Assembly (NCBI RefSeq): GCF_017353185.1
Contig: NZ_JAFMYV010000001.1
Coordinates: 558,001-622,000 of the forward strand
DNA: 64,000 bases
Source of the DNA: Fibrella rubiginis
GTDB lineage: Bacteria; Bacteroidota; Bacteroidia; Cytophagales; Spirosomataceae
Direction of reading: 5' to 3'
Position numbers and translations under genes: made by a program. Positions 25,671-35,700 of this stretch are shown here, one piece after another; within the stretch, counting starts at the first letter, position 1, and each line of letters starts with the position of its first letter. The notes beneath the pieces are model-generated. The model ran no database searches, had not been told where the DNA came from, and was given only the letters and a program-made list of their open reading frames with translations.

Positions 25671-26759
25671 TCAAATTGTTCCCTCAAAGGTCAACGTCAC
25701 AACGCCGTTCAGCAGTATCTGCGCTTTGCGGGGTAGGGGCGACCACGTTGGGTTGGCGGGGTCGCTACGGGTCACGATCTGCTCGTTGATGCGCGTCTCG
25801 TTGCGGCTAAACGAAGCCAGTTCAAACGCCTGCATGGTGTCGTTATACCGTATCCGGGCGTGGGGGTTCGACACGTAGGGCGAATCGAGGCGTATGTAGT
25901 TTGGAAACGCCTCGTTATCGGATTCGCGGCGGGCCAGCACCACCTCGCGGTCCTGCATCCAGTAGGTTTCTTCCACGTTTGTGTCGGCCATGTAGCAGTC
26001 GATCCGGGCCAGGGCCGTCGGGTGCTCTTTCCGCACCGCCGCCACCGTTGGCGCCTGGTTGGCTGCCGGTTTTGGGGCCGAAACGGGTGCCGTTGGCGGC
26101 GCGTCCTTAACCGCCGTCGAGGCCTCTGGAGCCGCCGGTTCCGGTGCTGGAACCGGTTCAACAAACTGCTCGAAGTCTATTTTGACCGAAAACGCCCCTG
26201 ATTCCCGAAAGTCAATGTGGCTGAACGCCAGCATGTTGGTGTCGAGCGTATCGTAGACGTTCGTATTTTTTACCTTGCGCGTTACCTTCACATTAGCTGG
26301 TCGGGCGGGGGCCGGTGGGGCGGGTTTGGCCCCTTCACCCCCCACGGCATTGCCCGACAGCGAGCCGATCACTTCCATGTCGCCGGGGCCGATCACCTTG
26401 CCATTATATTCTTTCCCCGGCCCAAACTTGAAATACCAGTGCGACGCCACCGGCACGATGGTATCCTGCGGGCGTTTGCGCTGTTTCAGGTGGTCGTAGA
26501 ACGTCCGTACGGCCTCATCCACGATCACGGGCAGGGCCGCCAGCCGTTCTTCGTAGGCGGCGGGGTTGAGAATAATTAGAAAGTGAGAATCAAATAGTAA
26601 CCGGGTACCCACGCTTTCGCGGGCCAGCGATTTATCGAAGCAGGCAATGATCTCGTGCAGTATCCGCTCGTTGGAGACGAGGGTCGGCGCGGTGGTTTCG
26701 GCAGTCGGAATGATCAGGTTGCCAAGCTGTTGCAGAAAGCGATTAGGCTTTTTTTCCAT
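25671..26759 (-). CDS. FHA-domain protein, first gene of the kinase/SEDS-PBP cluster
   Basis: 362 residues from the ATG giving MEKKPNRFLQQLGN; upstream in-frame sequence does not look coding. N-terminal helical/alpha-beta domain (about 15-150, NERILHEIIACFDKSLARES, SHFLIILNPAAYEERL), Ala/Pro linker with an internal beta segment, then a C-terminal FHA domain (about 255-360: VVLARRESDNEAFPNYIRLD, SPYVSNPHARIRYND, NETRINEQ) with Arg, Ser-x-x-His-like SNPHA and Asn residues for phosphothreonine. The plan (N-terminal domain, linker, C-terminal FHA) resembles actinobacterial FhaA; I infer a similar adaptor role between the kinases and the wall-synthesis enzyme. Confidence 0.85.
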   Translation of the reverse strand: MEKKPNRFLQQLGNLIIPTAETTAPTLVSNERILHEIIACFDKSLARESVGTRLLFDSHFLIILNPAAYEERLAALPVIVDEAVRTFYDHLKQRKRPQDTIVPVASHWYFKFGPGKEYNGKVIGPGDMEVIGSLSGNAVGGEGAKPAPPAPARPANVKVTRKVKNTNVYDTLDTNMLAFSHIDFRESGAFSVKIDFEQFVEPVPAPEPAAPEASTAVKDAPPTAPVSAPKPAANQAPTVAAVRKEHPTALARIDCYMADTNVEETYWMQDREVVLARRESDNEAFPNYIRLDSPYVSNPHARIRYNDTMQAFELASFSRNETRINEQIVTRSDPANPTWSPLPRKAQILLNGVVTLTFEGTI

Positions 26760-26911
26760 CAAGACGGAAAAGTGAGTAGGGTTGTGTGAGAAAGTATACC
26801 CTAAATAACGTTCCCATCGTCCAGATGTTGAGTAAAACCGCTCCAATGGCTTAGGTATAGATGGCGCAGATTAAGCAGATGTAGTGGATACACGCAGCTA
26901 TTTTGATGGAG

Positions 26912-26991
26912 GGAGGTGTAAACAATACCGATTCAAGAGTCAGTTGGTTGCTACCGATTCAGGAGTAGTGCACTGAATCACTTACACCTCC
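26912..26991. repeat. Inverted repeat containing the MFS stop codon
   Basis: Arms GGAGGTGTAA (26912-26921) and TTACACCTCC (26982-26991). The right arm holds the last codons (V-E-V-stop) of the minus-strand MFS gene. Inside are a smaller stem GATTCAG/CTGAATC and a direct repeat of TACCGATTCA. The rest of the 222-nt gap (26760-26981) has no gene; the promoter of the FHA/kinase cluster should lie in 26760-26910, but I find no strong TAnnTTTG match. Confidence 0.55.
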
Positions 26992-28229
26992 ACAAAATCA
27001 AGCTCTTTGGCAAAAGTCTCTTCCATCTGCGAGAGACTCCAGAAGGCAAGGCCGAAGACGAGTACGCCGATGAATGCGGCGGCGTTTAATGTACCCAGCG
27101 ACGGTTTAAGGGATTGAAACGTAAGGGTCATTGGAATGAGCATACCGCGCACTATGCTGGGCACCGATGTGGTGGCCGTGGCACGGAGGTTAGTGCCGTA
27201 CTGCTCGGCCACCATAGTCAGGTACATGGCAATGTAGCCCGTGCAGAAACCCAGCAGCAGACAGATAGCGTAGAGCACCGCCGTTGTTTTTATCCCGCCG
27301 AACAAATAGGCTGTGCAGAGGACTACGCTGGACAGCAGCAGGTAAGCCACGGCGCGTTTGCGGGAGCGGAGCCATTGACTCAGCGGTCCCGACAGCATAT
27401 CGCCAGCGGCCAGACCAATGTAGAGCAGCATGACGCAGCGCCCCGGCTCTACGGCGTTTGTCAGGTGCATGGCCTCGCCAAACTCATTGGCGAAGGTGGC
27501 CAGAATGCCCACAATAAACCAGGTAGGCAGTCCCACCGCCACGCACCGCAGGTATTTGCGGATGCCCGCCCATTTGCGGAAAAACTGCGTAAAATTCCCG
27601 CGGCTGATCGTCACGTGTTCCCCTTTCAGGGCCGTAAACAGGCCTGATTCAAACAGGCGGACGCGGAGCAGTAACAAGGCCAGCCCCATGCCGCCACCCA
27701 CGAAAAAAGCCGTTTGCCAGTCGAAGAGGCTGTTTACGATATAGGCCATGCCCGCGCCGAGGTAGCCTACGCCCGCCACCATAGCCGTGCCGTAACCGCG
27801 AATGGCTTTCGGCAAGATCTCCGCCACCAGCACCATCGCCGCCCCGATTTCGCCCGAAAGGCCCACACCGGCCACAAACCGCATGAAGGCATAATAGTCG
27901 GTGGGGCGCATGAACGTGATGTAAGGCACCAGCCCACAGGCGAGGTTAGCCAGTGAGTACATGACGATGGAGCCAAACAACACCGACATCCGTCCGCGAC
28001 GGTCGCCGATGACACCCCAGAGGATGCCGCCCACCAGTAGCCCCGCCTGTTGACAATACAGAATAAAGGCCCCAATGCTCGACACGTCGGCCTTGCTCAA
28101 CCCCATCGATTGCAAACTGGGTACGCGTACAATGCTGAAAATCAGCATGTCATATACATCCACGAAGAACCCCAGTGCCGAGACAATAACGGGGAGGGTA
28201 AGGAGGGGAGAGAGGCGGTGGGAGGGCAT
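26982..28229 (-). CDS. MFS transporter (sugar/metabolite:H+ symporter type), paralogue 1
   Basis: 415 residues, about 12 membrane helices, with the MFS loop 2-3 signature GVIGDRRGRMSVLFGS. The opening (VIVSALGFFVDVYDMLIF) and FMRFVAGVGLSGEIGAAMVL fit the metabolite:H+ symporter branch (Asp in helix 1). It is clearly a paralogue of the next gene upstream; they share segment after segment. Substrate unknown. The gene ends in DFVEV, its paralogue in DFVE. Confidence 0.88.
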   Translation of the reverse strand: MPSHRLSPLLTLPVIVSALGFFVDVYDMLIFSIVRVPSLQSMGLSKADVSSIGAFILYCQQAGLLVGGILWGVIGDRRGRMSVLFGSIVMYSLANLACGLVPYITFMRPTDYYAFMRFVAGVGLSGEIGAAMVLVAEILPKAIRGYGTAMVAGVGYLGAGMAYIVNSLFDWQTAFFVGGGMGLALLLLRVRLFESGLFTALKGEHVTISRGNFTQFFRKWAGIRKYLRCVAVGLPTWFIVGILATFANEFGEAMHLTNAVEPGRCVMLLYIGLAAGDMLSGPLSQWLRSRKRAVAYLLLSSVVLCTAYLFGGIKTTAVLYAICLLLGFCTGYIAMYLTMVAEQYGTNLRATATTSVPSIVRGMLIPMTLTFQSLKPSLGTLNAAAFIGVLVFGLAFWSLSQMEETFAKELDFVEV

Positions 28230-28345
28230 GAATTGATTTACGATTTACGATTTACGAATTTCGATTTTTGCTGACGCCAGCGCAGGTTTACTCTGGCGTA
28301 AGCCATGAATCGTAAATCGTACATCGTACATCGTAAATCAATTCA
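28229..28345. repeat. Inverted repeat spanning stop codon to start codon (TTACGAT family)
   Basis: 29-nt arms (28229-28257, 28317-28345) with two mismatches, made of quasi-tandem TTTACGA units, plus an inner stem ACGCCAG/CTGGCGT. On the minus strand the element begins with the TGA stop of the upstream MFS gene and ends on the first base of the ATG of the next MFS gene, so it is the entire intergenic region. It belongs to the same family as the element at 7240. Confidence 0.92.
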
Positions 28346-29605
28346 CTCCACAAAGTCCAGCTCTTTCCCATGCGTTTCGGGGATGGTGAGGATGCTGTAG
28401 AAGCCGAGGGCAAAGGCGAGCAGACCCACGATGGCGCCCGCGCCAATGACCGAGGCACCGGGCTTCAGGTATTGGTAGAGCAGCGTCATCGGAATGGTGA
28501 GTCCGCGGACCATGTTGGGTACGGTGGTGGCGGCGGTGGCGCGGAGGTTCGTGCCAAACTGCTCGGCTCCAATAGTAACAAACATGGCCCAGTAGCCAAT
28601 GCCGAAACCAAGCGCCAGACAGGTAATATAGAGCGACAGGGCCGTTTTTAGTCCGAAAAAGAGGTAGACAACGGTAGACAGCACCGTAAACAGCATCAGC
28701 CCCGTCACGGCTTTTTTGCGCGAAGCCAGGGCCTGACTGATGAACCCGCTGGCCAGATCGCCGGTGGACAGGCCGATGTAGCACCACATAATGGCGAGGC
28801 CCGGTTTCACCTCCTCCCGAATGCCCAGTGCCGTGCCAAATTCGTTGGAAAACGTGGCGAGAATACCGATCACAAACCAGGTGGGAATGCCAATGCCGAT
28901 GCACTTCATGTAGCGGGTAAACCGGTCTTTGCTGGTGAAAAACGCCATGAAATCCCCCTTTTTCACCGAGTCGTTGGCCGACACCTGCGCAAACATGCCC
29001 GATTCGACCACACCTACGCGGAGCAGCAACAAACCAAAACCCAGGCTGCCCCCAATAAAATAAGCCGACGGCCAGTCGAAGAGTTTAACGGTAAAATAGG
29101 CCACCACGGCCCCGGAAAGGCCCACCCCCGCCACCAGCGACGTGCCCACGGCCCGCAGCCGGGTGGGCAGCACCTCGCTCACGAGCGTGATGCCCGCGCC
29201 CAGTTCGCCCGCCAGGCCCACGCCCGCAATGAACCGCATGAGGGCGTAATAGGTGAGGGGGTCCATGAACGTCACTTTCGGAATGAACCCGCAGGCGATG
29301 TTGGCCAGCGAATAGGTGATGATGGAGCCGAACAGCACCGACAGCCGTCCGCGCTTATCGCCCAGCACCCCCCAGAGGATACCGCCAAGGAGCAGACCGC
29401 CCATTTGCCAGTTGAAAATGTGGGTGCCTTCCGTCGAAATCTGGTCGGGAGTGAGGCCGAGCGATTTCAGGCTGGGAACGCGCACGATGCCGAAGAGCAG
29501 CAGGTCGTAGATGTCGACGAAGTAGCCGAGGGCGGCCACGATGACGGGTAAACTGAACAGGCCGACGGTGGCGGTAGCTGTTTTGGAAGAGGTTGCCGGT
29601 TGCAT
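28343..29605 (-). CDS. MFS transporter (sugar/metabolite:H+ symporter type), paralogue 2
   Basis: 420 residues, about 12 membrane helices, with GVLGDKRGRLSVLFGS at loop 2-3 and LPVIVAALGYFVDIYDLLLF in helix 1, aligned nearly residue by residue with paralogue 1 downstream. ALMRFIAGVGLAGELGAGITL is the helix 4-5 motif. A tandem duplication followed by divergence is the simplest origin. Substrate unknown. Confidence 0.88.
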   Translation of the reverse strand: MQPATSSKTATATVGLFSLPVIVAALGYFVDIYDLLLFGIVRVPSLKSLGLTPDQISTEGTHIFNWQMGGLLLGGILWGVLGDKRGRLSVLFGSIITYSLANIACGFIPKVTFMDPLTYYALMRFIAGVGLAGELGAGITLVSEVLPTRLRAVGTSLVAGVGLSGAVVAYFTVKLFDWPSAYFIGGSLGFGLLLLRVGVVESGMFAQVSANDSVKKGDFMAFFTSKDRFTRYMKCIGIGIPTWFVIGILATFSNEFGTALGIREEVKPGLAIMWCYIGLSTGDLASGFISQALASRKKAVTGLMLFTVLSTVVYLFFGLKTALSLYITCLALGFGIGYWAMFVTIGAEQFGTNLRATAATTVPNMVRGLTIPMTLLYQYLKPGASVIGAGAIVGLLAFALGFYSILTIPETHGKELDFVE

Positions 29606-29636
29606 GGGTACAAGTTTAGGCGATTCCGGGCCAATT

Positions 29637-30467
29637 TCAGCGTTTTACCTGCTCAAATGCCACGCGCAAAGCCCATACTTTCAGGATAATCTGACCAAAA
29701 ATGAACGCCTGCTGCACCAGAGTCAGCAGTAGGATGAGAAACCAGTTGCGGGTGGGCAGGAGGGCTTCGAGCAGAAAATACAAACCAAACAGGGCACTAC
29801 CAACGGCTATTATGAGTAGGTAAGGACCAAAGGTGGCCCGCAGATTAGTCAGCACAAATCGCCCCGCTATGCCAAACGCCCGAAACGCCACGGCATCATC
29901 CGTACGGAAAAGCATCACCCGCGCGTAGTTGGCTACGCAGAGGAGCAAGGTCAGCAATAGCCCGAAAATGGCCAGTACAGCAAAGCCAATCAGGGCAATA
30001 CCCCGCTCGGTGAGGGTGTCTTCAACCGCAATCACCAGCAGTGAGCCAATCAATATAGCCACCACCAGCAGGGGAATGGCAAACAGCAGCGTGACGCCAA
30101 ACAGCCGCGCATTTCGCCCGAAATAGTACGTCCCCGCCTGCCAGAACGACACCGCCCGGTAGCCCGTAGCAAAGCTGTTGAGTACCCCGCCCGTAGTCCA
30201 GATGGCCGTTATCAGGTAAACCAGCACGCTGTACCAGCCCGCCCGGAGCAATGGCCAGATAGCCCCGTCGTGGCGGTTCATGAAATCGCTGAACACGGTG
30301 TAATCGAAGCCGTTGAGCAGGTTCAGGGGGGCCAGCGAGCGTTCAGTTTCGGTGTTGATGGCCCCAAACAGGCTCAGCGTGACAGGCAGGGACAGCAGAA
30401 GCGTGATGCCGTATAGCAGCAACAGCATACGCGGCTGACGGAGGGTAGCGAGAAGGGTGGAAAGCAT
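29637..30467 (-). CDS. Polytopic membrane protein of unknown function
   Basis: 276 residues from the ATG giving MLSTLLATLRQPRMLLLLYG; the longer frame runs back into the peptidase gene and is not likely. Six or so hydrophobic helices with a W-T-T-G-G-V-L-N-S-F loop and repeated Leu-rich spans. The start codon is 4 nt after the stop of the M1 peptidase gene, so the two are translationally coupled and probably work together. No recognisable catalytic motif; it could be a DUF4013-like or glycerophosphoryl-type membrane domain, but I cannot confirm that. Confidence 0.7.
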   Translation of the reverse strand: MLSTLLATLRQPRMLLLLYGITLLLSLPVTLSLFGAINTETERSLAPLNLLNGFDYTVFSDFMNRHDGAIWPLLRAGWYSVLVYLITAIWTTGGVLNSFATGYRAVSFWQAGTYYFGRNARLFGVTLLFAIPLLVVAILIGSLLVIAVEDTLTERGIALIGFAVLAIFGLLLTLLLCVANYARVMLFRTDDAVAFRAFGIAGRFVLTNLRATFGPYLLIIAVGSALFGLYFLLEALLPTRNWFLILLLTLVQQAFIFGQIILKVWALRVAFEQVKR

Positions 30468-30471
30468 AGAG

Positions 30472-32457
30472 TTAGACCAGCCACGCCAGCCATTGCATGG
30501 TGTTTTGGAGCCAGAACAAAAACTTACCTGCATATTTCCCCGCCGGGGCCGACGACGGGCTAACCGCGCGGCTGTTGTTGTTGAGGTCAATGTCCATATA
30601 CAGTTTCTGTTTCGGATCGGCGTGTGCCCAGACAATGCGGCTTTTGCCCGGAATGCTGAACATATGCGTCTTGGCTTTGCCATCCCAATAGAATGTTTGT
30701 TCGCGTCCGGTGGAAGTACGAACCAGTAGCTCGATGGGCAACTGCATGTCGCCGAGGCGATCTACGCGCACGGCGGCGGTGCCATCGGCGTAGTTCCAGA
30801 TGCGCGCCAGCTTGTAGTCGCAGACGCGGTCGCCGAAAAGTACCTGATCGAAAAACCAGTTCAGGTTGGGGCCGTAGGCAGCACCCGGCCAGGTTTGCCC
30901 CAGCCGTTGGGGTACTACTTCGTTGACCACGTTGATAAAGCTCTGCGCGTTGGGATGCCGAAACCGCCAGCGGAGGAAGTACGTCTGCATAATTTCGTCC
31001 ATCACGCGCCGCCCCACCAGTCCCTCCAGCGTACGGAGCCAGGTGGCGGTTTTCGAATAGGTCAGTTCGCCGTAATAACCGTTGGGCAGTTGCCATACGT
31101 TGCCATACGACGGGCCAATGCCGGGGTTGTCGAGGTGGGCATAACCGGAGCGTGACGTTTCCAGGTCACCCATCCGAAAACCCCACAGGTCGATCTGACT
31201 GTTCCGTGCCGAGTAGCCCAGCGGTGGCCCGGCCTCGTCCATAATGCGGCCTTCGTAATATTGGTTAAACCCCTCGTCGAGCCACGCTTCTTCAAATTCG
31301 TTACTCGCCAGCAGCTGCATAAAGTACTGGTGCCCAAACTCATGCACCGTAACCAGTTCGGGGAAACGCGCTCCGTTGGGCAATCCCCAACTGGTGCCCG
31401 CCGTAATAAACATGGGGTATTCCATGCCCGCCGCCCCCGACGCGTGCACGGGTGGATCGACCACTGTAATGATGGGGTAGGGGTAGGTGCCCACCTGTTT
31501 GTCGAAGTAAGTCAGGGCGGCTTTCAGGGCGTTGGCGTGGCGCGTGGCCTGGTTGGCGTGTTCGGGTTGCATCAATAGCTGTATCTGCACCCTGTTGCCG
31601 GTTTTCCCCTGCCAAACGTCGTTTACCACCTGCGTTTGCGGCGCGGCCGTCCAGGCAAAATCAATCACGTCGTCGGCGCGGTAGCGAAGGGTTTTGGTGC
31701 CGTCGCGGTTAGGCGTTTCGGCGGTGCGTTGGCCCGTTGCTCCAACCACCATTTTTTGGGGAACAGTTAGGCTTACGGCGTAGGTGCCATAGTCGGCGTA
31801 GAACTCGGAATGGGCGTGGAATTGGTGGCAGTTCCAGCCGCCGGTAGCCCTGCCCCGCATCCCGGCGGGTTCGTAGACACCGATTTTGGGAAACCATTGA
31901 CCCACCAGGAAGAAGTCGCGGCTGAAACCCGTACGGGCAAAGATGCGGGGCAGTTTGGCCTGAAACGCCATATCGAGCACAACGGTCTCGCCCGGTTTCA
32001 GGCCCTGTTTTAGCGGTACGCGCAGCACCGTATAGTCAGTAGCGTTAGCGTCGTCGGGACGGATAAATTGAACCCCCGCCAGGAGGTTTTCGCCGGTTTG
32101 GCGGTTGCTGAGGGCCGTGAGCCTGGTCCAGCCGAAGTTCTCCGGCTTGGAGTCATCTAGCTCGTCGCCCCGCAACTGCCCCCCGGATTCGCGCATGAAC
32201 GTCGATTTCTTGTCGCGGAAAGCGTTGAGGTACAAGTGAAAGTGCAGCTCGGTAACTACGTCGGGCGAGGTGTTGCGCCAGGTAAGCGTTTGCCGTCCGT
32301 CGAGGCGTTTGGTGTCGGTATTCAGCCGCACGTCGATGGTATAATTGGCTATGCGCGGCGACAACGGCAAAGCAAATGCCCCGGAGAATGGGCTGCTCAG
32401 AACCAAGATGAATGGCCACCACAATAGTAACCGGAAAAAACTGGAGCGTAGATTCAT
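30472..32457 (-). CDS. Exported M1-family zinc metallopeptidase
   Basis: 661 residues with an N-terminal signal (to about residue 30) and a gluzincin core: H372-E373-F-G-H376 with the third zinc ligand E395 in WLDEGF, and a GMEYP segment (344-348) at the place of the GAMEN exopeptidase motif. The N-terminal beta-sandwich (IANYTIDVRLNTDTKRLDGR) is typical of M1 aminopeptidases. A C-terminal hydrophobic stretch (FLFWLQNTMQWLAWLV) could anchor the protein in the membrane. It probably trims peptides in the periplasm. Confidence 0.9.
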   Translation of the reverse strand: MNLRSSFFRLLLWWPFILVLSSPFSGAFALPLSPRIANYTIDVRLNTDTKRLDGRQTLTWRNTSPDVVTELHFHLYLNAFRDKKSTFMRESGGQLRGDELDDSKPENFGWTRLTALSNRQTGENLLAGVQFIRPDDANATDYTVLRVPLKQGLKPGETVVLDMAFQAKLPRIFARTGFSRDFFLVGQWFPKIGVYEPAGMRGRATGGWNCHQFHAHSEFYADYGTYAVSLTVPQKMVVGATGQRTAETPNRDGTKTLRYRADDVIDFAWTAAPQTQVVNDVWQGKTGNRVQIQLLMQPEHANQATRHANALKAALTYFDKQVGTYPYPIITVVDPPVHASGAAGMEYPMFITAGTSWGLPNGARFPELVTVHEFGHQYFMQLLASNEFEEAWLDEGFNQYYEGRIMDEAGPPLGYSARNSQIDLWGFRMGDLETSRSGYAHLDNPGIGPSYGNVWQLPNGYYGELTYSKTATWLRTLEGLVGRRVMDEIMQTYFLRWRFRHPNAQSFINVVNEVVPQRLGQTWPGAAYGPNLNWFFDQVLFGDRVCDYKLARIWNYADGTAAVRVDRLGDMQLPIELLVRTSTGREQTFYWDGKAKTHMFSIPGKSRIVWAHADPKQKLYMDIDLNNNSRAVSPSSAPAGKYAGKFLFWLQNTMQWLAWLV

Positions 32458-32704
32458 GGCCAGCTAGGTATAGGCAGTAGCGAAGGCCAATATACTACAC
32501 GCTGTCTATTCCCGGTCAGACTGCCACCTGACCGTTAGTTGATAAGCGACTGACTTGAAGGAAATTTACGTACATTTCTAGGGTAGATCCCGCCGAAAAA
32601 TTGCGATTAACTATTGGTTGATTGTATTAATATTGTCTAGAGTGGTAACGTGAACAAACAGGTTTAGGTAAAAACACTTAATTAGTTAGCCAACCTTATT
32701 CATT
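32458..32704. other. Divergent intergenic region, AT-rich
   Basis: This 247-nt gap lies between two divergent genes and must hold both promoters. It is more AT-rich than its surroundings. I see a short hairpin CGGTCAG/CTGACCG (32513-32534) but no T tract, no long palindrome and no ORF of note. No exact TAnnTTTG element stands out on either strand. Confidence 0.5.
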
Positions 32705-35700
32705 ATGACAGCAAATGATACATCTGTAAAGTCAGTTTATGATGTTGAGCTAACGCAGACGATGAACGGAATGGTAGGGTACCAGGCTGTACGACAGGCT
32801 GACGGCAGGATCATTGATTTCCGGCTGACGCTAATCAACGAGGTGGCACTGGCTACCTGGAATCGCCCCCTGTCGGCAATGATTGGTCAGTTGGCTAGCC
32901 AGTTATTTCCCAAATCTGAGGCTGAATACCTTATCCAGCTCTACAGTCTGGTGGTGGAATCGGGGCGGCCTGTTCGGTTCGACATGGATTGCCGCTGGCA
33001 ACTGGACGGTAGCCTGCATCAGTATGATATGCTGGCCGCAAAATCAGACGACGGTGTGTTGCTCACCTGCCGCGAGGTTGGGTTTGTTGGGCGGGCCGTT
33101 CAGGATGGGCGACAGCACATCCAGTTTATCGACACCCTGCTCGAGACGGTGACCTGCGGTGTGGTAGTGGGTCAGGCTATCCGGGACGACAGCGGGCAGA
33201 TCGACGATATCCTGATTGTGGCTGTAAACCAGGTTGCCGCCACCATGGCGGGCTATACTGCCACAGATATGGCGGGACAGCGTTACGGCAAACTGTATCC
33301 GGGCATTTACGAAACAGACGTCTTTGCCAGCTACGCCAAAACCATCGACACGGGTGAGCCGCAATATCTCGAACTATATTACGGCCTTGATGGCCTTGAT
33401 TGCTGGGCTATTATTCAAACCCAAAAGCTGAACGACGGACTAATTATCAGCTGGACTGATATAACCGAGCGCAAGCACGCCGAACTACTCATTCAACAAC
33501 AGGCTGAACAGTATAAAACGGTGCTGGACAACGCCCTGACATCAATTCTGATGCTGGAGGCAATACGTGATGAGCAGGGTTGCATCACAGATTTTCGGGT
33601 GGTGCTGGTGAACCGGGCTATGATACAGCAGGCGGGCCTGCCCGAAGCCGATATCACTAATAATCTGTTAACTAGTGTGGTTCCCGGCGTAATTAGTTCC
33701 GGTGTGTTTGCCCGGTATGTGGCGGTGACCGAAACGCAGGTAGCACAGCAGTTTGAGGTGCACTACACCGCCGATGGTTATGATGTCTGGATGTTGGGGG
33801 CCGTATCGGCCTACGGCGACGGGGTGGTGGTTTCCTATACCGACATCAGTTTGCAGAAGGAGGCCGAACTAAAAGCTCGTCAGCAGGCCGACTTGCTGGA
33901 AAGCATTCAGCACACGTCGCTAATGGGCATTGCTGCCTACCAGGCTATCCGCAACGAGGCCGGTGCCATTATCGACGTCAAGCCAGTGTTCCGTAATGAA
34001 GCATCGATAGCCATGACCCGCGCCCCGGCTAACGAGGCAACGCAGAAGCCGCTGTCTGAACTGTTACCTTCGGTGAAAAAAACAGCGTTGCTGGAACGCT
34101 ATGCCCGCGTGATTGATACGGGACAAGCCGAGCAGTTTGAGCATTACCATAACAATAATGGCTACGAAGCCTGGTACGAAATTGCGGCTCAGCCCTGGGG
34201 CGACGGTATCCTGGTTAACGTATTGGAAGTGAGTCGGTTAAGACTGTATGAACGTGAAAGAATACAACAGGGGGCATTGCTGCAGCAGGTTATTGATAAT
34301 ACGCAGGCGGGCCTGATGCTGGCCCGGCCCATACGCAATAAGCAGGGGCAAATCACTGATTTCAGGTACGTGCTAACCAACGAATACAACGCCCGTATCA
34401 CTGGTATTTCGGTCGAGAAACTAACGGGCGGACTGATGCGTGACTTGTTTCCGGGTTGGCATCTGTCCGATATGTTTGGGCAGTATGTACAGGTGGTAGA
34501 AACCGGAGAGCCCCTGCGCCTCACGTTCCCGTTCGATTCGCATGGCATCAAAGGCTGGTTTGAAGGGTCGTTTAGCTGCGTAGACGGCTGTATCCTGTAT
34601 ACCTACATCGACGTAACGGCCCTGAAAGAAGCCGAATTGGCTCAGCAACAATATGCCGATCTGCTGGAACGGGTGATGAACACCACGCCAACGGCCATTG
34701 TGGTGCAGGAAAGCGTCCGCAACGACGCCGGAGAGATTGTTGACTTCCGAATGACCCAGCTTAATCAGGTAGCGGCTGATCTGTTACAGAATCCGATTGA
34801 TAAAATACGGTTCCGGCGGGTGTCGACCTATTTTCCGGGGGCGCTGGAAATGCCTATTTTCCAGCAGTACAAGGACGTGGTCAATACCGGCAAGCCCGCG
34901 CGGGTAGAAGTGCCACTCAACGGCCGCTGGTACGATTTTTCGCTGGCTCGCTTTGGCGATGGGCTGGTGGTGGCCGCGCGGGATATGACCGACATCTATC
35001 AATACCGGCGGGAACTGGAAGTGGCTAACTATGAACTCAAACGCTCGAACGAAAACCTGCAGTCGTTTGCCTACGTAGCCAGTCATGATTTGCAGGAACC
35101 ATTACGCAAAATCACCTCCTTTGCCAACATCCTGAACACACAGTATGCCGGGCAGTTTGTGCCCGAAGTGACCGATATCATCCGGCGCATGAACGGTGCC
35201 GCCGAACGCATGCGCCAATTGATTGAGGATTTGCTGACCTATTCGCAGGTCGATTCGCGACATGATCCGTTCAAGTCGGTTAACCTGGCCAAACTAATCG
35301 ACGCTGTCCGGGAAGACGATCTGTGGGCGGCTATCTACCAAAGTAAAGCGCAGTTTGAACTGATCAATCTGCCAACGCTGAAAGCTGACCCGTTGCAGAT
35401 GCGGCAGCTTTTCCAGAATCTGCTCTCAAACGCCATCAAGTTCTGCCCAAAAGGCGTGGTGCCCTTCATTCGGGTTAGCAGCCGTATTGTTGACCGGGCG
35501 GCCATACCACCAGCGTTACTGCAACCCGCCAAAAGCACGCCCGACATGTTCTACGAAATAGCCATTTCAGATAATGGCATTGGCTTCGACGAAAAGCAGA
35601 CGGAACGTATTTTTCAGATTTTCCAGCGGCTACATGGCCGCAGTGCCTATGTCGGTTCAGGCATTGGCCTCGCCATTTGCCAGAAAATTGTAGCGCGGCA

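Noticed and set aside
16404-26759. Kinase/phosphatase/FHA genes as part of a type VI secretion locus
   Set aside because: No VipA/VipB, Hcp, VgrG, ClpV or TssJKLM-like gene is present; the linked enzyme is a peptidoglycan synthase.
30468-30683. Longer start for the membrane protein downstream of the M1 peptidase
   Set aside because: The extra 72 codons overlap the end of the peptidase in another frame and look random; the ATG at 30467 is 4 nt after the peptidase stop.
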